This document shows positions 53,806 through 62,793 of a stretch of 64,000 nucleotides of DNA, one piece after another; positions within the stretch are counted from its first letter, which is position 1; every line of letters starts with the position of its first letter. The position numbers and the translations under genes were made by a program. The notes beneath the pieces were generated by a model. The model was not told the origin of the DNA. It did no database searches and was given only the letters and a program-made list of their open reading frames with translations. Origin of the DNA: Sphingomonas sp. Y57. GTDB taxonomy: Bacteria > Pseudomonadota > Alphaproteobacteria > Sphingomonadales > Sphingomonadaceae. Where the stretch lies: NCBI RefSeq assembly GCF_001015195.1, contig NZ_LDES01000024.1, positions 248,001 through 312,000 of the forward strand, written 5' to 3'.

Positions 53806-54735
53806 CTATTCGATCGGCGGCGTCGCCGCGACCACGTTCTTCTGGAGCCGGTGCTCGCGCCAGGCGGTGGTGAGCCCGCTGGCGATGATCAGCGCGGCGC
53901 CGATCGCGGTGTTGAGGCCGGGCAGGGTCGACCAGATCAGCCAGCCGAGCAGCGCCGCCCAGATGATCTGGGTATAATCGAACGGCGCGACGACCGAAAC
54001 CGGCGCAACTTGCAGCGCGCGGGTCATCAGCAGTTGTGCGGCCGCGCCGGTCACTCCCCCGAACAGCAGCAGCGCCCAGGTGAAGGGAGGATGCGGAGCG
54101 CTGTGGAAGATCATGGCAACGCCGCTGACCAGCGTGGTCGAGAAAAAGAACCAGAAGACGATCGATCCGTGGGTCTCGACCCGGCTCATCTCGCGGATCG
54201 TGACCGTCGCGGCGGCCGAGGCGGCCGCGCCGAGCAATGCATAGACGATACCGGCGACCGGTAGCGCGGCGCCCGACGGCTGGGCGACGATGAACACCCC
54301 CAGGAAGCCGATCGCGACCGCTGCCCAGCGGTGCGGGCCGACCTTCTCGTGCAGGATCAGCACCGACAGCAGCGTCGCGAAGGCGGGCGCCGAGAAGCCG
54401 ATCGTCACCGCGTCGGCGATCGGCAGCAGCATCAGCCCCTGGTAGAGCATGGTCAGCGATAGCATGCCGATCATCGACCGGATGACATGCGCGCCGGGGC
54501 GTTTCGTCCGTACCGCGCCGATGCCCGGCCCCATGGCGAGCCAGGCAAGCGTCACCGGCAGGCCCACGGCCGAACGGAAGAAGACCAGCTCGACCAGCCC
54601 CGCGCCGCCCTCGCTCGCCCATTTCATCGCCGCGCTCATCAACGCGAAGAACACCACCGCGATCGAGCGCAGCAGGATGCCGTGCAGGGCATGCGACGTA
54701 CGGGGCTGGGAACCGGCCATGTGCGCACAGGCCAT
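53806..54735 (-). CDS. EamA/DMT-family transporter
   Basis: About 309-aa inner-membrane protein with ten hydrophobic segments in two EamA repeats (IAVVFFALMSAAMKWASEG... and a second half from IVYALLGAAASAAATVTIREM). Family members export metabolites or amino acids; the substrate is unknown. The start is uncertain (ATG at 54735 or 54720, no clear Shine-Dalgarno). It is divergent from ccmC with under 100 bp between. Confidence 0.85.
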   Translation of the reverse strand: MACAHMAGSQPRTSHALHGILLRSIAVVFFALMSAAMKWASEGGAGLVELVFFRSAVGLPVTLAWLAMGPGIGAVRTKRPGAHVIRSMIGMLSLTMLYQGLMLLPIADAVTIGFSAPAFATLLSVLILHEKVGPHRWAAVAIGFLGVFIVAQPSGAALPVAGIVYALLGAAASAAATVTIREMSRVETHGSIVFWFFFSTTLVSGVAMIFHSAPHPPFTWALLLFGGVTGAAAQLLMTRALQVAPVSVVAPFDYTQIIWAALLGWLIWSTLPGLNTAIGAALIIASGLTTAWREHRLQKNVVAATPPIE

Positions 54736-54828
54736 GCGGCCGATCGACGGGGCGCGCAAGCCATGTTCCGGCGTTGGCCATCGCGGCCATTGCGAACCGC
54801 GCGGGGACACCTTATTCCCCGTCGCGCC

Positions 54829-55545
54829 GTGCATATCTTCGCCAACCCCGCCCGCTTCCTTTCGATCGCGCGACCGCTGACTCCCTGGCTCGGCTGGCCG
54901 GGCCTGCTGCTGATCGCGGTCGGGCTCGTTTCGGGGCTGACCCTGACGCCACCCGACTATCTGCAGGGCGAAAGCGTGCGGATCATGTACGCCCATGTCC
55001 CCGCCGCCTGGCTCGGCATGGCAGGGTGGAGCGGGATCGCGATCGCCAGCCTGATGCAGCTCGTCTGGCGGCATCCGCTGGCCTCGGTCGCGGCCCGTGC
55101 GATCGCGGTGCCCGGCGCTCTGTTCGCGGCCATCTGCCTGCTCACAGGCTCGATCTGGGGGCGTCCCACCTGGGGCACCTGGTGGGAATGGGACGGGCGG
55201 CTGACCTCGATGCTCGTCCTCTTCTTCCTTTACATCGCCTATATTGCCCTCTCTTCGGCGGGGGCAGAGCGCGGCAGCAACGACCGCGTCTCCGCCATCT
55301 TCGGCGTGGTCGGCGCGGCGAACATCCCGATCATCCATTATTCGGTCGAATGGTGGCGCACGCTCCACCAGGGACAGAGCATCGGGCTTGGGGGATCGAA
55401 GATCGACGGCTCGATCCTGTGGCCGCTGCCGCTCACCACGCTCGGCTTCACCCTGTTGTTCGCGGCGATCGTGCTGATGCGGATGCGGGCGATGCTGGCC
55501 GAGGCGAAGGTCGAGGCGCGGCTCAAGCGGTTGGCGTCCGAATGA
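54829..55545 (+). CDS. ccmC: Haem exporter/haem-handling protein CcmC
   Basis: Six-helix inner-membrane protein that loads haem onto CcmE. The WWD-type periplasmic motif appears as WGTWWEWDGRLT, with conserved His in YAHVPAAW and HYSVEWWRTLHQG. The GTG at 54829 (VHIFANPARF) gives 238 aa, the usual length; the open frame upstream is not conserved. It is first of the ccmCDEFGHI operon; ccmA and ccmB are not in the window. Confidence 0.95.
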   Translation: MHIFANPARFLSIARPLTPWLGWPGLLLIAVGLVSGLTLTPPDYLQGESVRIMYAHVPAAWLGMAGWSGIAIASLMQLVWRHPLASVAARAIAVPGALFAAICLLTGSIWGRPTWGTWWEWDGRLTSMLVLFFLYIAYIALSSAGAERGSNDRVSAIFGVVGAANIPIIHYSVEWWRTLHQGQSIGLGGSKIDGSILWPLPLTTLGFTLLFAAIVLMRMRAMLAEAKVEARLKRLASE

Positions 55546-55673
55546 ACCACTGGCCCTTCATCGCCGCCGCCTATGCGATCACCATTGTCGGCACGCTCGC
55601 CGTGCTCGGCGCCAGCTTCGTGCGGATGCGCCGCGCGGAGCGGCGGGCCGACGCCCTGACAAGGCGAGACTGA
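55542..55673 (+). CDS. ccmD: Haem exporter subunit CcmD
   Basis: 43-aa single-pass membrane protein, MNHWPFIAAAYAITIVGTLA, with a short basic cytoplasmic tail (RMRRAERRADALTRRD). CcmD stabilises CcmC and releases holo-CcmE. ATGA overlap with ccmC; the next gene, ccmE, begins directly after its stop. Confidence 0.93.
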   Translation: MNHWPFIAAAYAITIVGTLAVLGASFVRMRRAERRADALTRRD

Positions 55674-56141
55674 ATGGCTTTGAAGGCGAAGAACCAGCGG
55701 CTGATCCTGGCGCTGCTCGCGGTCGTCGCGATCGTCGGCGCGGCGCTGCTCGCCATGTCGGCGCTCAAGGACCAGGCCGCCTATTTCTACACCCCGGCCG
55801 ATGCGAAGAAGGACCATGTCGAGGTCGGCCGCGCCGTCCGGCTTGGCGGGATGGTCCAAAAGGGGTCGATCCAGCGCGAGGCGGACGGGGTGACGATCCG
55901 CTTCGTCGTCACCGACAATGTCGAGACCGTGCCGGTGCGCTTCACCGGCATCGTCCCCGACCTGTTCAAGGAAGATTCGGGCGTGGTCGCCGAGGGCAGC
56001 TTCCAGCCCGACGGCAGCTTCGTCGCCACCAATATCCTCGCCAAGCATGACGAGCGCTATATGCCGCCACAGATTGCCGGCGAGATGCACAAGACGGAGA
56101 GTCTGGACGCGGACGGCGGCCAGCAGAAGGGGACGAAGTGA
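55674..56141 (+). CDS. ccmE: Haem chaperone CcmE
   Basis: 155-aa periplasmic OB-fold protein with one N-terminal membrane anchor (about residues 9-30). The haem is held covalently by His125 in LAKHDERYMPP, with Tyr129 as an axial ligand. It passes haem to CcmF. Confidence 0.97.
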   Translation: MALKAKNQRLILALLAVVAIVGAALLAMSALKDQAAYFYTPADAKKDHVEVGRAVRLGGMVQKGSIQREADGVTIRFVVTDNVETVPVRFTGIVPDLFKEDSGVVAEGSFQPDGSFVATNILAKHDERYMPPQIAGEMHKTESLDADGGQQKGTK

Positions 56142-58063
56142 TCGCCGAGGCAGGATTAGCCGCGCTCTGGCTGGCGGCGGCGCTTGCCGCGCTCCAGCTC
56201 GCCATGGGCTGGATGGGGGTGTCGAGCCAGCGGGCCGAACTGCTCGCCGCGGTGCGGCCGATCGCGATCATCCAGGCTGCGCTGACCGCGCTCGCCTTCC
56301 TGGCATTGATCTACCTCTTCGTGACGGTCGACCTGTCGGTCGCGCTGGTCGCGGCCAATAACGCCTCGACCAAGCCGCTGCTCTACAAATTCGCCGGTAC
56401 CTGGGGGAACCACGAAGGCTCGATGCTGATGTGGGTCACGATCCTGGCGATGGCCGGCGGCGCGGTCGCGATGTTCGAGCGGCGTCTTAACGAGCGGACG
56501 CTGATTGCCACGCTCGCGGCGCAGGCGGCGATCGGCCTCGGCTTCTATGCCTTCCTGCTGTTCGCCTCGAACCCGTTCGCCCGGCTCGATCCGGCGCCGG
56601 CCGAGGGGCAGGGGCTCAACCCGCTGCTCCAGGACCCCGGACTCGCCTTCCATCCGCCGACGCTCTATCTCGGCTATGTTGGCCTGTCGGTCGCCTTCTC
56701 CTTCGCGGTCGGCGCATTGGTGACCCGCGACGTCGGCACCGCTTTCGCGCGGGCGATGCGGCCCTGGGTGCTCGGCGCCTGGATCCTGCTGACTATCGGC
56801 ATCACGGCCGGCAGCTACTGGGCCTATTATGAGCTCGGCTGGGGCGGCTGGTGGTTCTGGGATCCGGTCGAGAACGCCTCGCTGATGCCGTGGCTCGCGG
56901 CGACCGCGCTGCTCCATTCGGTGACGGTGCTGGCGACGCGCGAGGGGCTGCGCGCCTGGACCGTGATGCTCGCGGTCGTCGCCTTCTCCATGTCTATGGT
57001 CGGCACCTTCCTGGTCCGCTCGGGTATCCTCACCTCGGTCCACGCCTTCGCGGTCGACCCCAAGCGCGGCACCTTCATTCTCGCGTTGCTCGCCATCTAT
57101 ATCGGCGGCGCGCTCGCGCTGTTCGGCTTGCGGGTGGGAACGGTGCGCGAAGGATCGCGGTTCGACGCGGTCAGCCGGGAGGGATCGCTGGTCATCAACA
57201 ACCTGCTGCTCTCGGCGATTCTCGGCACCGTCCTGGTCGGCACGCTCTATCCGCTGATCGCGGAATCGATCACCGGCGAGAAGCTCTCTGTCGGCCCGCC
57301 CTATTTCAACACCGCCGCAGGGCCGCTGGCGCTGATCCTCGTCGTCGTGATGGCCGCGGGTCCGATCATGCGCTGGCGCAGGGATGACCTGAAGGCGACG
57401 CTGAAGCGGCTCGCTATCCCGCTGCTGATCTCGGCGCTCGTCCTGCTGCTGGTCATCGTGCTGGCGCCCGGCATCCGCATCCTGCCGCTCCTCGGCCTGG
57501 TCGCCGCGGCCGGCGTCGGCCTCGCCAGCCTCGCACCGCTCTGGGGCCGCAACCTGCGGCGCACGCCGCTCTACATCTGGGGCATGGTGATCGCGCATCT
57601 CGGCATCGCGGTCAGCATCGCCGGCATGGCGTCCGAGAGCGCCTTCACCAAGGAGACGCTGGTCGCTGCCCGGATCGGGGAACTGCACCGGGTCGGTCCC
57701 TACAGCGTGCGTCTCGACGATGTGCAGCCGGTCGCGGGCCCCAACTATACCGCGATCGAGGGTATCGTTACCGCGCAGCGCGGCGGCGGCCGGCCGTTCA
57801 CGCTCCATCCGCAGACGCGCAACTTCCCTTCGCCGCAGACCGAGACCAACGAGGCGGCGATCACCACCGTCCCCGACGGGCAGCTCTACGTCGTGGTCGG
57901 CCGTGCCGACGAACAGGGACGCTGGCAGCTGCGCCTGTGGTGGAAGCCGTTCGTCACCCTGATCTGGGCCGGCGGCGGGCTCGTAGCGCTCGGCGGCCTC
58001 CTGTCGCTCATCGGCCGCGTGCGGCGTGAGATGCGGCACGCGCCGCCCCGGGAGGTCCTGTGA
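56138..58063 (+). CDS. ccmF: Cytochrome c haem lyase subunit CcmF
   Basis: 641-aa polytopic membrane protein that attaches haem to apocytochromes. The WWD motif is in GWGGWWFWDPVENASLMPW; other conserved parts are GTWGNHEGSMLMWV and HPPTLYLGYVG. The GTG start overlaps the ccmE stop (GTGA at 56138-56141). Confidence 0.97.
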   Translation: MIAEAGLAALWLAAALAALQLAMGWMGVSSQRAELLAAVRPIAIIQAALTALAFLALIYLFVTVDLSVALVAANNASTKPLLYKFAGTWGNHEGSMLMWVTILAMAGGAVAMFERRLNERTLIATLAAQAAIGLGFYAFLLFASNPFARLDPAPAEGQGLNPLLQDPGLAFHPPTLYLGYVGLSVAFSFAVGALVTRDVGTAFARAMRPWVLGAWILLTIGITAGSYWAYYELGWGGWWFWDPVENASLMPWLAATALLHSVTVLATREGLRAWTVMLAVVAFSMSMVGTFLVRSGILTSVHAFAVDPKRGTFILALLAIYIGGALALFGLRVGTVREGSRFDAVSREGSLVINNLLLSAILGTVLVGTLYPLIAESITGEKLSVGPPYFNTAAGPLALILVVVMAAGPIMRWRRDDLKATLKRLAIPLLISALVLLLVIVLAPGIRILPLLGLVAAAGVGLASLAPLWGRNLRRTPLYIWGMVIAHLGIAVSIAGMASESAFTKETLVAARIGELHRVGPYSVRLDDVQPVAGPNYTAIEGIVTAQRGGGRPFTLHPQTRNFPSPQTETNEAAITTVPDGQLYVVVGRADEQGRWQLRLWWKPFVTLIWAGGGLVALGGLLSLIGRVRREMRHAPPREVL

Positions 58064-58587
58064 GGAAGCTGCTCATCTGGCTGCCGCTGGCGATGTTCCT
58101 CGTCTTCCTCGCGGTGTTCGCCAGCGGGCTGATCAGCCCCGAAAGCAAGACCATTCCGTCGAAGCTGGTCGGCAAGCCGATGCCTGTGTTCGCGTTGGCT
58201 CCGGCGCTTCCCGGCAAGCCGGGCCTGAGCAGTGCCGAGCTGGCCAACGGTCAACCGCATCTCGTCAACGTCTTTGCAAGCTGGTGCATCCCCTGCATCA
58301 CCGAGGCGCCACAGCTTCGCCAGCTCGCCGAAGCCGGGGTGCCCGTCTATGGCATCGCCATTCGCGACCGTCCGGAGGACCTCGCCCGCTTCCTGGCGCG
58401 CAACGGCGACCCGTTCCGTGCGATCGGCGGCGATCCCAACAGCAGCGTCCAGATCGCGCTTGGATCGTCGGGCGTGCCCGAGACCTTCATCGTCGACGGC
58501 AAGGGCATCATCCGCAGGCAGCATATCGGCGCAATCAATCCGGAGGACGTGCCCGGCATCATGTCCGCGGTGGGAGAGGCGCGATGA
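58060..58587 (+). CDS. ccmG: Thiol:disulfide interchange protein CcmG/DsbE
   Basis: 175-aa membrane-anchored thioredoxin-fold protein that keeps apocytochrome CxxCH thiols reduced. It has an N-terminal anchor (residues 5-25) and active site WCIPC (Cys76, Cys79) preceded by LVNVFAS; the cis-Pro is in GVPETFIVD. GTG start overlapping the ccmF stop (GTGA). Confidence 0.96.
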   Translation: MRKLLIWLPLAMFLVFLAVFASGLISPESKTIPSKLVGKPMPVFALAPALPGKPGLSSAELANGQPHLVNVFASWCIPCITEAPQLRQLAEAGVPVYGIAIRDRPEDLARFLARNGDPFRAIGGDPNSSVQIALGSSGVPETFIVDGKGIIRRQHIGAINPEDVPGIMSAVGEAR

Positions 58588-59063
58588 TGATGCGGAAGTT
58601 CCGTTCGTCCCGAGCGAAGTCGAGGGACGTGGGCTCTCGACTGCGCTCGACACGAACGGCTTTGGTGTTGGGTATCGTAATAGCCGTCTCCACGCCCGTG
58701 TTCGCCGATTCGCTAATGCCGGCGGCAAAATATGCCGATGAACAGCTCGCCGATCCCCGCCAGGAGAAGCAGGCCAAGGCGCTGATGGAAACGATCCGCT
58801 GCCTTGTCTGCCAGGGCCAGTCGATCGCCGATTCCAACGCGGAGATGGCAGGCGACATGCGTGCGCTGATCCGTACCCGTATCGAAGCGGGCGAGAAGCC
58901 CGAGGCGATCCGCAGCTGGCTGATCGAGCGCTATGGTGACTGGGTGAGCTTCAAGCCGCCGCTCGACGGGCTGACCTGGCCGCTCTACGTGGTCCCGGTC
59001 CTCTTCCTCGGCCTCGGCATCTGGATCGTGAGCGGGCGCCTCAAGCGCCGGAGGAAAGGTTGA
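58584..59063 (+). CDS. ccmH: Cytochrome c maturation protein CcmH, with repeat-derived N terminus
   Basis: 159-aa thioreductase subunit with the redox motif RCLVCQ (Cys73, Cys76), a short helical periplasmic domain and a C-terminal membrane helix (LYVVPVLFLGLGIWIVSG). A signal peptide hydrophobic core spans about residues 26-40 (ALVLGIVIAVSTPVFA). Residues 6-26 are encoded by a 59-bp palindromic intergenic-type repeat, giving an unusually long, Arg/Ser-rich n-region. Three ATGs stand in a row; the first overlaps the ccmG stop (ATGA). Confidence 0.93.
   Translation: MMMRKFRSSRAKSRDVGSRLRSTRTALVLGIVIAVSTPVFADSLMPAAKYADEQLADPRQEKQAKALMETIRCLVCQGQSIADSNAEMAGDMRALIRTRIEAGEKPEAIRSWLIERYGDWVSFKPPLDGLTWPLYVVPVLFLGLGIWIVSGRLKRRRKG
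58601..58659. repeat. Palindromic repeat embedded in ccmH
   Basis: Outer arms CCGTTCGT / ACGAACGG, inner arms CGAGCGAAGTCGAG / CTCGACTGCGCTCG (one mismatch), loop GGACGTGGGCT. The sequence type (GTCCCGAGCGAAGTCGAGG) is familiar as a dispersed intergenic repeat in sphingomonads, here found inside a coding region in frame. Confidence 0.75.
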
Positions 59064-59695
59064 TGACCGGCTGGTTGATCTTCGTCGGTCTCGCGCTGAT
59101 CGTCGCGGGCCTGTTGTGGCGTTTCGGCAGGCTGCCGAAGGGCGGCATCGAACTGGTTGCAGCGACGCTGTTCCTGGCGGTCGCCGGCTATGCCTGGCAG
59201 GGCAGGCCCGATCTTGCTGGCAAGCCCACCCCCGCGCCCGAAGCCGCCAAGGTGCCCGACAACGCCTTTGCCCTCGAACGCGACAAGCTGCTGGGGCAGG
59301 TCGGCACCGACGCCGACGTGCTGAGCGCCGCCGATGCCTTCCATCGCCAGGGGCTCAACCTCTACGCGGTCGGCATCATCAAGGGCGCGCTCGAGAAGCG
59401 ACCGAACAGCGCCGACCTCTGGGTGGGCCTCGGCAATGCCATGGTCGTGCATGGCGGTGGGCTGATGTCGCCGGCGGCCGAACTGGCTTTCCAGCGTGCC
59501 GCCACGATTGCACCGGACCATCCGGGGCCGCCTTTCTTCATGGGCCTGGCTTATGCCCAGGCCGGTCAGTTCGATCGCGCCGAGGCGGTGTGGCGGGACC
59601 TGCTCGACCGCGCGCCGGCCAACGCCGCCTGGCGGCCCGAACTCGAGCAGCGGCTGATCGAGATCGAGCGCCTGAAGGCTGGAATAACCCAATAA
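59063..59695 (+). CDS. ccmI: Cytochrome c biogenesis TPR protein (CcmI/CycH-like)
   Basis: 210-aa protein with two N-terminal hydrophobic segments (about residues 3-17 and 30-45) and TPR repeats (LYAVGIIKGALEKRPNSADLWVGLGNAM, AFQRAATIAPDHPGPPFFMGLAYAQAGQFDRAEAVW). CcmI chaperones apocytochromes to the haem lyase. It is shorter than the classical 400-aa CcmI. The ATG shares its first base with the last base of the ccmH stop (TGATG). Last gene of the operon. Confidence 0.88.
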   Translation: MTGWLIFVGLALIVAGLLWRFGRLPKGGIELVAATLFLAVAGYAWQGRPDLAGKPTPAPEAAKVPDNAFALERDKLLGQVGTDADVLSAADAFHRQGLNLYAVGIIKGALEKRPNSADLWVGLGNAMVVHGGGLMSPAAELAFQRAATIAPDHPGPPFFMGLAYAQAGQFDRAEAVWRDLLDRAPANAAWRPELEQRLIEIERLKAGITQ

Positions 59696-59720
59696 AAAGG
59701 GCGCCTCTCGCGAGGCGCCC
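59696..59720 (-). terminator. Terminator of the TonB receptor gene
   Basis: Stem GGGCGCCTC / GAGGCGCCC with a TCGC loop; on the minus strand it is followed by TTTTTATT. The plus strand lacks a T run, so it mainly ends the minus-strand receptor transcript. It begins directly after the ccmI stop. Confidence 0.8.
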
Positions 59721-59742
59721 CCTTGGAGGTCGGGCAGGACCG

Positions 59743-62589
59743 TCAGAACTTTTTGCGGACGCCGACCATGAAATTGCGGCCTACCTTGTCGTAATATTGG
59801 CCGTTCACCGGTCCGTTGAGGATGATGTACGGCGTCATCGGCGGGTCCTTGTCGAGCAGGTTGTTGACCGCCCAGAAGAACTCGAAGTCCCTCTTCGGAC
59901 CGGCGAAGATCTTTCCGTACAGGTTGAAATAGGTGACCGAAGGCACGCTGTTGTCGTTGATCGTGTTGGTCGGCAGCGTGTTGTAGGTGACGTCCTGCTT
60001 GCCCTTGCTGATGAAGATGGTCTGCAGGGTCAGCTCGAAATCCTTGTTGCCGATGGTCTGCGACAGGTTGCCACGGAAGGTGGGGATCGAGCCGAGATTG
60101 GACCAGCCATTCTCGCCGGCGCGATCGATCGGCGCGGCGCCGGTGCCGGCATCGACATAGGCGTGGAGGATATAGGTCCCGCTGGCTGCGATGCTGTAGC
60201 GGCCGCCATCGCCCAGGAAGCCGACATTGGTGCTGTAGTTCAGCGTCATGTCCACTCCCTCCTGCTCGAAGGCGCCGACGTTCAGCGATCCCGCGACCAG
60301 GCCGGTGTGGATCCGCTCGCCGGGCGCGTTGGGATCGGGACCATAGCTGAACAGGTTGCAGAAATAGGCGTCGCCCTGTCCGCACAGCGTGGCGATGTTC
60401 ACGGTCGACAGGTTGGTGATCGCGTTCTTGATCTTGATGTTGTAATAGTCGGCTGAGGCGCCGAAGCCGCGTAGCGCACCGGTGCCGCGATAGGCGAAGC
60501 CGGCGGTCCAGGTGTCGGCATATTCCGCGTCGACATTGGGATCGCCCGCGCTGGTGTTCTGCGGGATCACCGCGTTCTTGGTCTTGCCGTCGACGATCAG
60601 CGTGACGTTGTTCGCCACGTTGCTGCCGGGGCTGGCAAGCTCGTTGATCGCGGGTGCGCGGATGTCGCGTGACCGGGCGACGCGAAGGTTGAAGCCCTCG
60701 AACGGTTCCCACACCGCGCCGAGCTTCCAGGCGCTCTTGCCGCCGACGCTGCTGTAGTCGGCATAGCGATAGGCGCCGTTGAGATCGAACTTGCGGGCGA
60801 AGCGGAGGTCGGCGAGCAGCGGAACGGTTGCCTCGACATAGCCTTCCTTGACGTTGAACCGGCCCGAATAGGGCACCGCGTTGCCGGCGGTCAGGAAGCC
60901 GTTGGCGGAGGCGACCGGATCGGCGGTCAGCTTCTGCGTCTCGCGGCGATATTCGCCTCCGAAGGCGACGACCACCGGGCCCGCCCAGGTCGAGAATGGT
61001 TCTCCGACGACGTTCAGCGCTGCGGTGAACTGGTCGTACTTCACCTTCGCCAGCCCTTCGCCCCAGATATAGTCACGGGCGGCCTGGGTGGTGTTGCCTT
61101 CGCCGAACAGGTTGAGCGGAACGCAGCCGGCGGCGGCCGGATTGCCCTGCAGCGTCGCGCGGCAGACGATGTTGCCGGTCGCCGGATCGCGCACCGCGTC
61201 GACCGCGAAATTGACGTTCTGCGTGATCGGGTTCTCGGTGGTGTAGGACGAGTAATAGTTGATGCCGTAGGACGCGTGGGCATCCCATTTCCACGATCCG
61301 CCCAGCTTGCCGTCGAGGCCGATCGTGCCGTGCGGCGTCTCGTTGACGATCCGATAATGGTTGATGCCGATGTCGTGGCCGATCCGGCTTATGTTGAAGC
61401 TGGTGACATTGGCCGGCAGCAGCGCGCGGACCGCGGCGGGAATGAAGGCGTTGTCGCTCCGGATCGCCTGTGTCTGGAGGCGCATCGGCACACCGTCGAG
61501 GAAGCCCTCGGACCGCGAATAGCCCCCTTCGATATAGCCGGTCAGGCTGTCGGAGAAATCATAGTAGAGGCTGCCATAGGCGGTGAAGCGTTCGACGTCG
61601 GGGACCAGCGCGGTCCCCGTGATGATCGACCCGCCCTCGCCGCCGATCATCGTCGATCCGCCGAAGATCGCGCCCTTCTGGAACGGACGGATCGAGCCGT
61701 CCGGATTGAAGGTCATGTTGGTCAGGGCGGGGATGCTGGAGGTAATGACGCCCCCGGCTCCGAGGCTGTTGTGGACGTTGGGCGAGAGGATGAAGGCGGG
61801 CAGTCCGTTGCTCGCGCGCTGTCCGTTGCTGACGATCATCCATTCCTCGCGACCCCACCCGCGCGAGTAGATGTCGGGAACGCCGTTGTTCTTCGAATAG
61901 TCGGCGCTGAGCACCACATGGCCGCGATCGTCGTTGAAGCTGGTGCCGCCGATGAAGCCGCCGCGGATCGTGCGATAGTCGCCGCGTTCGGAGATGCCGG
62001 TCTGCGCGGTGACGTTCAGCCCTTCATACTTCTTCTTCATGATGATGTTGACGACGCCCGACACCGCGTCCGATCCGTACAGCGCGGACGCACCGCCGGT
62101 CACTACGTCTACCCGGTCGATCATCAGCGTGGGGAAGAGGTTGAGGTCGGTCGTCGTCGGCACGCCGAGGTTGCTGGCGGGCGCGAAGGGCACGACGCGC
62201 GAACCATTGACCAGCACGAGGGTGCGCTGGCCGCCCAGCGCGCGGAGGTCGGCGGTCGCCTGGGCGGGGCTGGACGTGTTGGTGGCGTTGGCGCCGGGCG
62301 AGCGGGTCGCCTTGAAGGCCGGATTCTGGTTCAGGACCTCCATCACCGTGGTGGCGGCCTGCTGCTCGATCGTCTTGGCTCCGACGATCTGGGTGGGCGT
62401 GGGCGCCTGGAGGCCGTCCTGCGCGGTGCGTGACGCGGTGACGACGATTTCCTCCATCGCGGCCGAATCGGCGCTGGCCGGCACGGCCTGGCCGAAGGCC
62501 GGCGCAGCGGTGGATGCGGTCAATGCCGTGGTGATCAGCAGGTGGTGTGACCAAGCCTTTGCCGAACGGTGGATCTTTCGCCGTGCCAT
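59743..62589 (-). CDS. TonB-dependent outer-membrane receptor
   Basis: 948-aa receptor. The signal peptide ends near GQA (residue 35), followed by a TonB-box-like EEIVVTAS, the plug domain (LRALGGQRTLVLVNGSRVVPF, DVVTGGASALYGSDAVSGVVNIIMKKK) and a beta barrel ending in VGVRKKF with a terminal Phe. Motifs fit the large sphingomonad receptor family. The ligand is unknown; no siderophore genes are near. The start has GGAGAGGGGAG upstream. Confidence 0.94.
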   Translation of the reverse strand: MARRKIHRSAKAWSHHLLITTALTASTAAPAFGQAVPASADSAAMEEIVVTASRTAQDGLQAPTPTQIVGAKTIEQQAATTVMEVLNQNPAFKATRSPGANATNTSSPAQATADLRALGGQRTLVLVNGSRVVPFAPASNLGVPTTTDLNLFPTLMIDRVDVVTGGASALYGSDAVSGVVNIIMKKKYEGLNVTAQTGISERGDYRTIRGGFIGGTSFNDDRGHVVLSADYSKNNGVPDIYSRGWGREEWMIVSNGQRASNGLPAFILSPNVHNSLGAGGVITSSIPALTNMTFNPDGSIRPFQKGAIFGGSTMIGGEGGSIITGTALVPDVERFTAYGSLYYDFSDSLTGYIEGGYSRSEGFLDGVPMRLQTQAIRSDNAFIPAAVRALLPANVTSFNISRIGHDIGINHYRIVNETPHGTIGLDGKLGGSWKWDAHASYGINYYSSYTTENPITQNVNFAVDAVRDPATGNIVCRATLQGNPAAAGCVPLNLFGEGNTTQAARDYIWGEGLAKVKYDQFTAALNVVGEPFSTWAGPVVVAFGGEYRRETQKLTADPVASANGFLTAGNAVPYSGRFNVKEGYVEATVPLLADLRFARKFDLNGAYRYADYSSVGGKSAWKLGAVWEPFEGFNLRVARSRDIRAPAINELASPGSNVANNVTLIVDGKTKNAVIPQNTSAGDPNVDAEYADTWTAGFAYRGTGALRGFGASADYYNIKIKNAITNLSTVNIATLCGQGDAYFCNLFSYGPDPNAPGERIHTGLVAGSLNVGAFEQEGVDMTLNYSTNVGFLGDGGRYSIAASGTYILHAYVDAGTGAAPIDRAGENGWSNLGSIPTFRGNLSQTIGNKDFELTLQTIFISKGKQDVTYNTLPTNTINDNSVPSVTYFNLYGKIFAGPKRDFEFFWAVNNLLDKDPPMTPYIILNGPVNGQYYDKVGRNFMVGVRKKF

Positions 62590-62643
62590 ATCCGACTCCC
62601 CTCTCCAGGATATTATCGAACGATCGGGTTCATCTCACTATTC

Positions 62644-62656
62644 TGAATGTGATTCA
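62644..62656. promoter_or_regulatory. Inverted repeat TGAAT-GTG-ATTCA upstream of the TonB receptor
   Basis: Perfect 13-bp inverted repeat 55 bp upstream of the receptor start, in an AT-richer stretch. It may be an operator. It does not match the Fur consensus. Confidence 0.35.
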
Positions 62657-62793
62657 ATAAACCGGAACAAGGGGCTTCATAAGCGAAGCTGATAAAAAGG
62701 CAAGCGCGAATCCGGTAATGACGGGGCGATTTCGCCCTGGTTTCCGCTACGGTTACGCCCGTGTCGCCCGTAGCAGATGACAGGATCATCGCC

